From positions 1-18,952 of the forward strand of contig CAYOHP010000106.1 in the NCBI GenBank assembly GCA_964403795.1: a stretch of 18,952 nt of DNA. The letters are read 5' to 3'. The notes under the pieces are model-generated. The model did no database searches. It was not told the DNA's origin and worked only from the letters and a program-made list of their open reading frames with translations. The translations under genes were made by a program, and so were the position numbers. Shown one piece after another: positions 7,460-15,208 of this stretch. How positions within the stretch are numbered: the stretch's first letter is position 1; each line of letters opens with the position of its first letter. The DNA is from CAYOHP01 sp964403795 [NCBI: uncultured bacterium]. Lineage in GTDB: Bacteria; Muiribacteriota; UBA6191; CAZXTJ01.

Positions 7460-8206
7460 ATGGAGCGCGGGAGCCCCGGAACGGGAGTCCGGATGGACTG
7501 GCGGAGTCGAGCGGCTCGGGCGGTGGTCGGGATCCTGCTGGGAGCGTCGGCGGGGCTAGCCCAGGGAACGCCCCCTCCGCCCTGCGAGGCCACCGGGGGC
7601 CGCCGGGTCACTCCCAAGGAAGCGGGCTTCCTGGTCGAGCTCCACCGGACCCTGCTCGCCAGCTTCCCGATCGTCGAGGAGGGGTGGAGCCGGACCGGCT
7701 TCGATGCCTTTCCGCAGCAGGTCGCGGCCCAACTCTGCGCCGAAGTGCCGGAGAAGCCGTTCCGCTTCCAACTCGAGGCCGAGTACTACGAAGAGACGCC
7801 GGCACCGGCAACCGGCAAGGAGCCGCAGACCGCCTCCGGACGGAGTTTCTGGATCTCGGTGGTGGTGAACCCCGACCATCCGGTCTTCGTGGGGCCCATG
7901 CGGCCCCTCCAGATCCCGGGAGTCTTCCTGGCGGCGGCCGAGAAGGGGATCTCCGCCGGCGGCGAGGTCGCCGGAGACCGGCTCCACTACGTTTTCGCGG
8001 GTGCCTGGAAGCGGGAGGACTCGGGGGAAGGTGCGATCCTCACCCCGACTCCTTCCCCGCCGGCCCGGACCGCCAGCGCCGTCTCTCTCCTGGTGGAGCT
8101 GGATGCCGATCCCGATATGGCCGGGGAGCTGCTCTCGGAAGTGGCCCCCGGGAAGCTCATGGAGAGAATCAGGGCCCTGGCCGAGGGTTCTTCCAGGCAG
8201 GATTGA
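7460..8206 (+). CDS. Unknown exported protein
   Basis: A protein of 248 residues from ATG 7460, or 237 from ATG 7493. The second start gives a textbook signal peptide, MDWRSRAARAVV followed by a hydrophobic core and cleavage near GLAQG. The first has AGAGGGG 9 bases upstream, the second GGGAG 5 bases upstream, so both are possible. The mature protein has a Pro-rich start with one Cys (PPPPCEA), a second Cys in AAQLCAEV, and beta-rich segments such as SFWISVVVNPDHPVFVGPM. No known domain is recognised. It is first of three consecutive plus-strand genes for exported proteins and ends 70 bases before the next. Its stop codon overlaps the -35 box of the next gene's promoter. Confidence 0.75.
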   Translation: MERGSPGTGVRMDWRSRAARAVVGILLGASAGLAQGTPPPPCEATGGRRVTPKEAGFLVELHRTLLASFPIVEEGWSRTGFDAFPQQVAAQLCAEVPEKPFRFQLEAEYYEETPAPATGKEPQTASGRSFWISVVVNPDHPVFVGPMRPLQIPGVFLAAAEKGISAGGEVAGDRLHYVFAGAWKREDSGEGAILTPTPSPPARTASAVSLLVELDADPDMAGELLSEVAPGKLMERIRALAEGSSRQD

Positions 8207-8231
8207 CACTCCCCCGGTTCGTCCCTATCTT
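8203..8231 (+). promoter_or_regulatory. Near-consensus sigma-70 promoter
   Basis: TTGACA (8203-8208, perfect -35) is followed by exactly 17 bases and TATCTT (8226-8231, 4 of 6 to TATAAT). The -35 overlaps the TGA of the upstream gene. The predicted start of transcription is near 8238, giving a leader of about 39 bases ending in AGGAGGAACC before the ATG. Confidence 0.65.
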
Positions 8232-8276
8232 CGTCGCCGACAGCCCCGCCCACATGCAGGGTTGCCAGGAGGAACC

Positions 8277-9017
8277 ATGACCCTCTGGCTTCGACGTCGA
8301 TCCGGCTTCGCCCGGCTCCTCACCCTTCTCCTGGTCCTGGTCCAGATCTCCTGCCTCGGCTCCCCGGCCCTGGCCGAGACGACCGGGAAGCCCGAGCTCC
8401 CCGGCGCCACCACCTCCGGGACCGAGTCCGGCACCAGCGGCGGCGAACTCCAGGGTGAGACCACCACGACCTCCGCCCAGGCCTCGAGCAACGAGGACGA
8501 AGACGAGGACGACGAAGAGGTCGACGAAGACGAGGACGAGGACGACGAGGACGGAGATCGTCTCTACTCCCGGACCCCGCGCTCCGACCGGCCCGAGATG
8601 TCCCGTACGGTGGCGACCCTGGTCGGTGGCCTGGCGCTCGGCCTCATCGGCTACAGCTTCGGTCCCATCGGGTTCCTCCTCGGTGGTGCGCTGGGAGCCG
8701 GCATCGCCTATCTGATCGCCCGGGAGATCTTCCCCTACCGCCACGAGCAGCGCTACCAGGGCTCGGCCTTCACCGACCCCTACTACGACTCGTATTACGG
8801 GCCGGGCAGCCAGGGCACCGGTCTCCCCTCCGGGGACCCCGGGAATCCGCCTTCCTCCCAGGAACTCTCGGCCCTCCAGACGGCCTACTTCGAGACCCTC
8901 ACCGAGTACCGCAACGCCCTCCGGGGTGGCGATCTGGACGAGATCCAGACCGCCCGGGCCGCCTACACCACGGCCTACCAGGAACTCTCCCGGGCCCGGG
9001 CCGCCGGTCTCAGGTAG
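8277..9017 (+). CDS. Exported acidic protein with glycine-rich membrane hairpin
   Basis: The 246-residue protein starts at ATG 8277 behind AGGAGG. Residues 1-33 are a signal peptide (RRR, a Leu-rich core, SPALA with cleavage before Glu34). A Thr/Ser-rich linker leads to an almost pure Asp/Glu run (73-94). Residues 112-147 are hydrophobic with many small residues (TLVGGLALGLIGYSFGPIGF then a Gly/Ala part), as in a two-helix membrane hairpin. A Tyr/Gly/Pro-rich part (155-190) follows, then a C-terminal helical hairpin (196-243) with ALQTAY...Y...A and AYQELSRA. That last module resembles the Cys-bracketed hairpin of the repeat lipoprotein at 17095-18507. The function is unknown; envelope location is inferred. 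It has its own strong promoter. Confidence 0.8.
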   Translation: MTLWLRRRSGFARLLTLLLVLVQISCLGSPALAETTGKPELPGATTSGTESGTSGGELQGETTTTSAQASSNEDEDEDDEEVDEDEDEDDEDGDRLYSRTPRSDRPEMSRTVATLVGGLALGLIGYSFGPIGFLLGGALGAGIAYLIAREIFPYRHEQRYQGSAFTDPYYDSYYGPGSQGTGLPSGDPGNPPSSQELSALQTAYFETLTEYRNALRGGDLDEIQTARAAYTTAYQELSRARAAGLR

Positions 9018-9032
9018 GGGAGCCGGCTCCCC
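9017..9032 (+). terminator. Palindrome at the stop codon, possible terminator
   Basis: GGGGAGCCGGCTCCCC is a perfect 16-base palindrome starting at the last base of the stop codon. It can fold as a 6-base stem with a CCGG loop. No clear U tract follows, so the call is tentative. Confidence 0.35.
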
Positions 9033-9104
9033 GCCTCCCGCCTCTCGTCCGGGAGGAAGACCTTCCCTTCGTCGGATCGGGGCAGTTCGTCGGATTTCGC
9101 TCCG

Positions 9105-9139
9105 CCTGCCGCGCCGGGCACCCTTGGTGCGTAGGCAGG
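9105..9139 (+). promoter_or_regulatory. Nested hairpin in the leader of the repeat-domain gene
   Basis: CCTGCC (9105-9110) pairs with GGCAGG (9134-9139), enclosing GCACC-CTT-GGTGC (9118-9130). The structure ends 6 bases before the ribosome binding site GGAGGGAG of the gene starting at 9158. Upstream lies a 10-base direct repeat TTCGTCGGAT (9068-9077 and 9086-9095), 18 bases apart. Regulation by either element is speculative. Confidence 0.3.
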
Positions 9140-9157
9140 TCGGCTGGAGGGAGATCC

Positions 9158-10402
9158 ATGCAGCTCCGTTCCCTGGGCGTCCCCCTGCTGGTCGTCGGCG
9201 TCCTGGGATCCGGGCTCGCTCCCCGGCTCCGGGCAGGTTCCGCAGGAGTCAGGGACGGGAGCATCTCGGGCGTGGTGGTCGATGCCGAGGGCCGCCCGGT
9301 GCCCGGGGTCTTCGTGGTGGCGCAGCGCACCGACGCCGAGCCCCGGGTGATCCGCTCCACCCGGACCGATGCCTCGGGCCGCTACTACCTCGGCCTGCCG
9401 CTGGGCGGCTACCTGCTCGGGTTCTCGCATGCGGGTTTCGAGACGGTCGACACGGCCCAGGGCGACCCGAACAACCAGACCGCCCTCGGTGCCCAGGTCC
9501 GGGCCTTCGTGGAGTCGGGCCGGAACAGCGTGGTCCAGGACATCCCCCTCACGCCCCTGCCCTCGGCGGCTGCGGGGGACGTCTCGGCCCGACTGATCGA
9601 CGCCGTGACCGGGGAGGCCGTGGCCGACGCCACCCTGGTGATCGGTCCGGTGGCGACCCGCGCGGGCGGGCCCGATGGGGTGTTTCGGCTCTCGGTACCT
9701 CCCCGGCGGGAAGGGACCGAGCTCCAACCGGTACCGGTGGTGGTCCAGGCCGACGGGTTCCGGACCTTCGAGGGCGAGGTCAAGGTGGTGCCCGAGGCGA
9801 CCCAGAGCTTCACCTTCGCCCTCCAGCCCCAGCTGGCGATCCTCACCGGGTTCGTGGCCCTCGATCCCACCCTGCCCGCCGAGCAGGCCACGGAGATCCG
9901 GGTCCTGGCCTCGGGAGTTCCCGACGCCCTCGCCCAGGGCCGGGTGCTGGATTCGAGCGGGCTCTTCCAGATCCAGGTCCCGGCCTCCACGGCCTCCCGG
10001 GCCCGGAGTTTCGACCTCCAGTTCGTGCTCCGCAATGCCCGGGTCGCGACCCTGACAGGGGTGGTCTCGCCCCGGGCCGGGGCCCGGACCGTCGAGGGCG
10101 CGGTCTTCCTCGAGGCGGAGAAGACCGAGGTGGCGGGGGCCGTGGTGTCCTCGGACGGCAGCATCCCCACCGGGGGGCGGATCACCCAGGCGGTCCTGGT
10201 GGAGCTGGGTCGGGCCGTCCCGATCGTGAACGGCGCCTTCGTGCTCACCGGCGTCCCGGTGGGTCGGCCACTGACCCTCGAGGTGGTGGTCGAGAATCCC
10301 TCGAGCGGCTCGATCGAGGTCGGCACGATCGCCTTCACGGCCGCCAGTGCCGGGGACGGCAGCAGCTTCCACCTGCCCCCGGTGGTGACCCGGGCCCGGT
10401 AG
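9158..10402 (+). CDS. Exported protein with carboxypeptidase-regulatory-like repeats
   Basis: The 414-residue protein starts at ATG 9158 after GGAGGGAG. Residues 1-26 form a signal peptide. The first domain (about 35-130) is a clear carboxypeptidase-regulatory-like beta sandwich, with SGVVVDAEGRPVPGVFVV, then TDASGRYYLGLPLGGYLLGF and the HAGF end. Three further segments, near 139-222, 227-300 and 325-395, repeat the same plan (G-x-V strand, A-x-V strand, then a D-G-x-F-x-L-x-V turn), so the chain looks like four beta sandwiches in a row. No catalytic domain and no TonB receptor part is present. A structural or adhesive role at the cell surface or periplasm is inferred. It is last of three plus-strand genes for exported proteins and converges on the DUF4175-like gene, 21 bases from stop to stop. 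Confidence 0.85.
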   Translation: MQLRSLGVPLLVVGVLGSGLAPRLRAGSAGVRDGSISGVVVDAEGRPVPGVFVVAQRTDAEPRVIRSTRTDASGRYYLGLPLGGYLLGFSHAGFETVDTAQGDPNNQTALGAQVRAFVESGRNSVVQDIPLTPLPSAAAGDVSARLIDAVTGEAVADATLVIGPVATRAGGPDGVFRLSVPPRREGTELQPVPVVVQADGFRTFEGEVKVVPEATQSFTFALQPQLAILTGFVALDPTLPAEQATEIRVLASGVPDALAQGRVLDSSGLFQIQVPASTASRARSFDLQFVLRNARVATLTGVVSPRAGARTVEGAVFLEAEKTEVAGAVVSSDGSIPTGGRITQAVLVELGRAVPIVNGAFVLTGVPVGRPLTLEVVVENPSSGSIEVGTIAFTAASAGDGSSFHLPPVVTRAR

Positions 10403-10423
10403 GACCGGCCACCGGGAGCCGCG

Positions 10424-13400
10424 TTAGCGGTCCGACCCCTCGTCGGGATCCGGGATCCCGGCAGGCTCCTCCGGCTCGCCATCGGGATCCTCTCCCGAGA
10501 ACGGATCCCTGCCCTCGAACGGGTCCCCGTCCAGGGCACCCGGACCGTCCCCTGGCGGCGGCAGGAGATCCTCCATCGGAGGACCGACCCGGATCGGCGT
10601 CCGGGAAGGGGCGCGGCCCGTCCCGTCCTGGGGGTGGAGGAAGGCGTCGGGCACCCCTCCCTCGGCCGCCAGCGAATCGAGGTAGCCCTCGACCGCTTCC
10701 TCGTCCTCCATCGGCACGCCGTCGCGCTCCCGGTTCTCGAAGAACCGCCGTCGCACCTCGGCCAGGTCGGGAGGAGCCGGAGGCGGCTCGAGGGTACGGT
10801 AGGTGCCGGACTCCTTCGATTCCCGCTCCTTGGACTCCCCTTGCTTCTGGATGGACTGGGCCATGTCGAGCATGCGGGTGACGATCCGGCGCTGCTGCTG
10901 GCGCACCTCCTCGGTGGCCTCCATGGCCCGGAGCGCCTCCTCCACCTGCTGCATGTCCTTGGAGACCTGTCCCAGGTCGCCGAGCATCCCGTCGGCCTTC
11001 TTCCCGGCAGCCTCCTTCATCGCCTCGAGCTGGCGGCGGAGCTCGGCCTGCTCCTCGGACATCTCCTGCATGTCGCCCTTCTGTTCCTCGCCCGGCTCCT
11101 TGCCGGGCTCGGGTCGGGGCAGGCGCGCCACCTGGTCGTTCAGCCGCTTCTGGCGCTCGATCATCTGCTGGAGCTGGTCCATCATCTGGTCCATGGAGGC
11201 GGCCGACATCTCGTCCTGCATCTCCTCCTGGACGTCGAGCAGCTTCGCCAGGATCTGGTTCAGCTTCTCCAACCCGGTCTTGGCCAGCTGGCGGGCGGAG
11301 AAGGGCCGGAGCTGTTCGAACCCGGTCTTGGCATCCCTCAGGTTCTCGACCACGTCCCCGACCGCGGTCATGAACGTTTCCTTGAGTTCGAGGCTGTCCT
11401 CGAGCGAATCGTCGAACCGGCCCTCGAAGCGAGCGCCACCCCGATAGAGCACGTCCTGGTCGGTCGCCAGTCGTCGGCACACGCTCTTCAGGTCGAGGTC
11501 GTCGCGGTGGGATTCCTCGACCAGGCGCTCCTCGCCCTCGCTGATGCGGAGCCCGAGCCGCACCATGGCGACCACCTTCTCGAGGTCGATCGACTTGCGG
11601 TCGGCCTTCAAGGTGCTGGACGCCTGCTTCAGCGAGTCCTGGGCCTGGCGCATGCGGCGGGCGGCCTTGGACTGCTGGCGACGGGCCTCCCGGCTCTCCT
11701 GGGCCCCGAGCTTCTCGCGGGCCCTCTTCATGCTTTCCTTGGCCGAGTCCTCCCCCTGCTCCAACGCCGCCTTGGCGTCCTCCAGGCCCTTCTCCGCCGA
11801 GGCGCTCTCGCTCCCCAGGCTCGCCTTCACCTTGTCGAGTTCCTCGAGGAGCTTCCCGGTGCGCTCCTCCAGCTTGGCCTGTTCCTCGGCCAGGGGTGCG
11901 GTCGCTTCGCCGGACTCCTCCCGGCGACCCGTCTCGGCCTCGAGCTTCTCCTGGTCCTTGGCGAGGTTCTCGGTCTCGGAGCGCACCCGCTCGATGTCCT
12001 GCAGGGCCTTCAGCTTCTTCAGGGCCTCGACCATGCGCTCGAGGCGCTTGGACTGCGCTTCCCGATCGTGCTTCCGGCGGAGCTCCTTGACCTTCCCCGG
12101 ATCCACCTTGACCTGGCTCATCAGATCCCGAAGCTCGTCGAGGAGCTCGTGCATCTTCTGGTCCGCCACCTGACGCATGAGCTCCTGGACCTGGGCCATC
12201 TTCTCGGCGACCTCGGGGTCGAGGACTCCGGACTTCCGGGCCTCCTCCATCGCTTCCCGCATCTCGGCGGCAAGCTCCCTGGTCCGCTTGCGCAGTTCCT
12301 TCTCCTCCTGGACCAGGCTCTCGAGCTCGCGCCGCTCCTTCCAGGTGATCTCGCCGTCGGCGCTCACGTCCCGGAGGGTGCGATCGAGCCGGCGCTCCCA
12401 CTCCTTCTGGGCATCCTGCAGCTCGGAGAGGGTCTGGGCCGTCTCAGCCTCCTTCTTCTCGAACTTGGCATGCCCGTCGCGGGCATGGGGCACCCGCAGG
12501 CGATGCGCATGGCTCCGACCGATGCCCTCTTCCCCGGCGCCGGGACGGGCGTCGGAGGCGACCGCATGGTAGGACACCTGGTCGCCAGGCTCGAGAGCCA
12601 GATCGGTCAGATCCAGGAAGGACTCGGTGGTCACCTGGGTGGCGAGCGCCGGGACCGGCACCTCGACCCGTCGCCTGGCCTTGTCCTCGGAGAAGCCGCG
12701 GCGGGTCTCCACGATGGCTTCCAGGGCCAGGCTCCGGATCCCGTAGCCATCGGTGGCATGGATCCTGACCGGGAGCCTCGGTCCGGGCCCGGCCGGGATG
12801 TCGAGGTCGCGCCCCGGCTCGAGCACGAAGACCCTGGGAGCGGGATCGCCTTCGGCCACCAGCCGGTGGACCGGCGGCGCGGGATCCCGGAAGCCCTCCC
12901 GGTCCTCGAGTTCGAGGGTCCAGGTCCCGGCACCATCCACGGGCAGGACCACCGAGAAGGCGGCTCCCCCCTGCTCCAGGCGGGCATCCAGCTCCCGGGC
13001 CCCGGAGGGATCGCGGCCCCGTACCGTGAGCCAGGCCCTCGCCACCGGGCCGGGAGACCGTCCCACCACCTCGACCCGGGTGCCGATCGGCGCCACCACG
13101 TCCAGGTCCCCGCCCTTCTGGATCCGGTCCGGAAGCCGGGTGTAGGCGGGGTACCGGTAGCGGAGCTCGACGTCCCTGGCCCGGGGAGCCTCCACCACTT
13201 CGACCCGGGACTCCCCGGATCGGTAGGGTCCGAGCTCGAATCGATATCCGTAGCTCTCGTGCGCCGCCCCCAGGTCGACCTTGCCGCCGCGGGCGCCGGG
13301 TTGCCCGACCGGGAGCCGCTCGACGATCCGACCGGCCATCATCCGCACCACCACGAGTTCACCGGGGACCTCCCCCAGGACCTCGACCCCGACCTCGACC

Positions 13401-14062
13401 CCGGTGCCCGCCAGCACCCGGAGGTTTCCGGGCGTCACCCGGAAGTCGACCGGCAACGGGAGACTCAGGCCCAGGGCGGGTCCCAGGAAGCGGAGCGAGC
13501 GGTGGAGGTGGAGCCGGGGCTCGAAGCCACCGGTCCCGCCCGCCAGCAGGGCCAGGAGGAGGCCCTGGACCGCCAGCCGGCGGACTCCCTCGAAGGCGAC
13601 CCCGGTGGTCGGGTCGAGCCCGGCCAGGACGGTCTCCGCCTGGCTCGAACATGCCTCGACCAGATGGGGGTCGACGCCCTCCGGGAGCCCGGTCTCGGCG
13701 AGCTCGACCGAGGTCGCCAGGCGGGCGGCCAAGGCGCCTCCGGAGGCCTGCTCGATGGCCCAGGCGGCCTGCCTCCGGTCGGGTCCCCGCGCCAGGTGCA
13801 GCAGGGCGAGCAGCAGGGCGGTCCCGATCGAGGCGGCCCCCAGGCCACCGATCGACCTCCGCAGCGCCTCCCCGGGATCGAGACCGCGTTCGGCCAGGGC
13901 GAAGGCCGCCAGCATCCCGGCCAGGGTCCCCACCAGGAGCAGCGCACCCTCGAGGGATCGACGCAGGAGATCACGTCGTTGGAAGGCCGAAACCGCGCGG
14001 CCCAGACCCGGAGACAGGGCAGGCAGGCTCACGGGGCCCGGGATCCAGGGGCATCGAGCCAT
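10424..14062 (-). CDS. DUF4175-like membrane protein with long coiled coil
   Basis: The protein has 1212 residues from ATG 14062. Two transmembrane helices lie near residues 38-58 and 73-92, and a third near 162-180. A beta-rich region (about 200-525) contains YPAYTRLP (304-311), a motif typical of DUF4175-type proteins of Planctomycetota and related phyla, and ends in QVSYHAVASDARPG. Residues about 530-1100 are charged helix rich in Glu, Lys, Gln and Met, predicted coiled coil. The C-terminal 110 residues are acidic and Pro-rich. The function of the family is not established; a large periplasmic or cell-surface part anchored by the N-terminus is inferred. The ATG at 14062 overlaps the upstream gene by 34 bases. 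A GTG at 14032 would give the classic 4-base GTGA overlap with the upstream stop, and is an equally good start (1202 residues). It is co-transcribed with the gene at 14029-15096. Confidence 0.85.
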   Translation of the reverse strand: MARCPWIPGPVSLPALSPGLGRAVSAFQRRDLLRRSLEGALLLVGTLAGMLAAFALAERGLDPGEALRRSIGGLGAASIGTALLLALLHLARGPDRRQAAWAIEQASGGALAARLATSVELAETGLPEGVDPHLVEACSSQAETVLAGLDPTTGVAFEGVRRLAVQGLLLALLAGGTGGFEPRLHLHRSLRFLGPALGLSLPLPVDFRVTPGNLRVLAGTGVEVGVEVLGEVPGELVVVRMMAGRIVERLPVGQPGARGGKVDLGAAHESYGYRFELGPYRSGESRVEVVEAPRARDVELRYRYPAYTRLPDRIQKGGDLDVVAPIGTRVEVVGRSPGPVARAWLTVRGRDPSGARELDARLEQGGAAFSVVLPVDGAGTWTLELEDREGFRDPAPPVHRLVAEGDPAPRVFVLEPGRDLDIPAGPGPRLPVRIHATDGYGIRSLALEAIVETRRGFSEDKARRRVEVPVPALATQVTTESFLDLTDLALEPGDQVSYHAVASDARPGAGEEGIGRSHAHRLRVPHARDGHAKFEKKEAETAQTLSELQDAQKEWERRLDRTLRDVSADGEITWKERRELESLVQEEKELRKRTRELAAEMREAMEEARKSGVLDPEVAEKMAQVQELMRQVADQKMHELLDELRDLMSQVKVDPGKVKELRRKHDREAQSKRLERMVEALKKLKALQDIERVRSETENLAKDQEKLEAETGRREESGEATAPLAEEQAKLEERTGKLLEELDKVKASLGSESASAEKGLEDAKAALEQGEDSAKESMKRAREKLGAQESREARRQQSKAARRMRQAQDSLKQASSTLKADRKSIDLEKVVAMVRLGLRISEGEERLVEESHRDDLDLKSVCRRLATDQDVLYRGGARFEGRFDDSLEDSLELKETFMTAVGDVVENLRDAKTGFEQLRPFSARQLAKTGLEKLNQILAKLLDVQEEMQDEMSAASMDQMMDQLQQMIERQKRLNDQVARLPRPEPGKEPGEEQKGDMQEMSEEQAELRRQLEAMKEAAGKKADGMLGDLGQVSKDMQQVEEALRAMEATEEVRQQQRRIVTRMLDMAQSIQKQGESKERESKESGTYRTLEPPPAPPDLAEVRRRFFENRERDGVPMEDEEAVEGYLDSLAAEGGVPDAFLHPQDGTGRAPSRTPIRVGPPMEDLLPPPGDGPGALDGDPFEGRDPFSGEDPDGEPEEPAGIPDPDEGSDR

Positions 14063-15096
14063 CCCCGAGGCGACTCCGGGCGGCTCCCTGTGGGGGCGAA
14101 CGGCGAAACCCTGCCGGGTGAAGGATCGGTCCCGGAGCCCTCTCCCGGCGGGGGCCTACCGAAGGCGGTCCCGAGCCGCGCCAGTTCTGGGCGACCCAGG
14201 GCCAGGGCCGCCAGGGCGAAGAGCTCCGCGACCCCCCCGGGCCGATAGCCCGCCGCCACCTCGGGAAGGCTCGTCTCGCAGGCTCCCGGGACGAGGTCCT
14301 CGAACTCCAGGCCCAGGACGGCCTCGTCGTCCCGGAAGACCGAGAGGCGGACCGGCAGGCCCCGGGCATCCACGGCGAGGGTCACGGTCTCGTCCCGGTC
14401 GGGACGGTGGAGCATGATCCGACCCGGAGAACCCACGATCCGGGTCCCGGAGGCGACCAGCCCGGAGACGATCCGGCGGGCCAGATCGGCCTCCGGGTCG
14501 TCCCGCCGGGACCGATCCGCCCGGACTGCCCGGGTGCCGGCACCGGAGCGGGTGCGGCGGGCCAGGACCTCCAGGGCGAGATCCTCGGCGCCCGGGACCG
14601 GAGCGTGGACGAAGACCCGATCGTCCCGGGCCACCACGGTGATCGGTCCCCGGGGGCCACCTCCGGCCTCCGAGAGGACCAGGCGGAAGCGGTGCCGATC
14701 CGGCTCCCCGGCCGCGAGGTCGAAGCAGAACTCGCCCCGGAGGTCGTGGACCCACAGCCCCTCGGTCAGTTCCCGGATGGCGGGACCCGGGACCAGGCGC
14801 ACCTTGGCGCTGGCGGTGCGGAGCTCTGCCAGGCGAACCAGGAGGCTCTCGAGCTCGGACTCTGCGGTACGGGCGGCCAGCCTCCCCGCGGCCGCGGGTC
14901 CCGCCAGCAACGCCAGGCCGATCGCCAGGAGGACGGCCGAGACGGCGACCCGGGCGTGGCCGGAGCGCCCCTGGCTCCGCCAGGGGGAGCAGCGGAGGTG
15001 TAGCCCGTCGCTGGCGAGGCCCTCGTGGCCGAGCCGCAGGCTCACACGGTCCCGGACCGGGAGACGAAGCCGGGAGGACGGGAACAGGGTTCGCAT
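14029..15096 (-). CDS. Unknown membrane-anchored or exported protein
   Basis: The protein has 355 residues from ATG 15096, which has GGGAG 5 bases upstream. An Arg-rich N-terminal part of about 48 residues precedes one hydrophobic segment (VAVSAVLLAIGLALLAGPAA, about 51-70), a signal anchor or late signal peptide. The rest is Arg- and beta-rich, with a pattern such as ITVVARDDRVFVHAP and later ETVTLAVDARGLPVRLSVF that recalls LolA/LppX-type lipid-binding folds, but the likeness is too weak to name it. It overlaps the start of the DUF4175-like gene, so the two are translationally coupled and probably work together in the envelope. A GTG at residue 18 could be a shorter start. Confidence 0.75.
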   Translation of the reverse strand: MRTLFPSSRLRLPVRDRVSLRLGHEGLASDGLHLRCSPWRSQGRSGHARVAVSAVLLAIGLALLAGPAAAGRLAARTAESELESLLVRLAELRTASAKVRLVPGPAIRELTEGLWVHDLRGEFCFDLAAGEPDRHRFRLVLSEAGGGPRGPITVVARDDRVFVHAPVPGAEDLALEVLARRTRSGAGTRAVRADRSRRDDPEADLARRIVSGLVASGTRIVGSPGRIMLHRPDRDETVTLAVDARGLPVRLSVFRDDEAVLGLEFEDLVPGACETSLPEVAAGYRPGGVAELFALAALALGRPELARLGTAFGRPPPGEGSGTDPSPGRVSPFAPTGSRPESPRGWLDAPGSRAP

Positions 15097-15129
15097 GGGG
15101 CTCCCAGCGGGACGAAGCCGGTTCCTCGA

Positions 15130-15159
15130 ACCGTAGCACGGCCCCGGTTCCCCTGAAAG
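15130..15159 (-). promoter_or_regulatory. Promoter candidate for the DUF4175-like operon
   Basis: On the minus strand CTTTCA (15159-15154) is followed after 18 bases by TACGGT (15135-15130), about 34 bases from the ATG. The boxes are weak. The -10 has the same TACGxT form as the candidate before the acyl-CoA dehydrogenase gene. Confidence 0.3.
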
Positions 15160-15194
15160 GCTCCGGAGGTGGACGAGCTGCGGGCCGGGGACAC

Positions 15195-15200
15195 TAGACT
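15195..15200 (+). promoter_or_regulatory. -10 box candidate for the ECF S-component gene
   Basis: TAGACT lies only 8 bases before the ATG at 15209. If used, transcription would start at or next to the start codon, giving a leaderless or near-leaderless mRNA, which would explain the lack of a ribosome binding site there. No good -35 box is seen. Confidence 0.3.
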
Positions 15201-15208
15201 CCCCCGCC

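Noticed and set aside
10402-10433. GGACCG/CGGTCC inverted repeat as a terminator between convergent genes
   Set aside because: Six-base arms with a 20-base loop overlapping a stop codon are too weak to call in GC-rich DNA.
8926-10881. Plus-strand open frame of 651 codons overlapping the repeat-domain gene
   Set aside because: Arg/Pro/Gly-rich out-of-frame shadow crossing two real genes and their stop codons.
10634-14248. Plus-strand open frame of 1204 codons opposite the DUF4175-like gene
   Set aside because: Leu/Gly/His/Asp-rich shadow with no recognisable domain. The minus strand has membrane helices, the YPAYT motif and coiled coil.
15097-15208. FMN riboswitch before the RibU-like gene
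   Set aside because: The spacer is short and no conserved RFN-element blocks were recognised.
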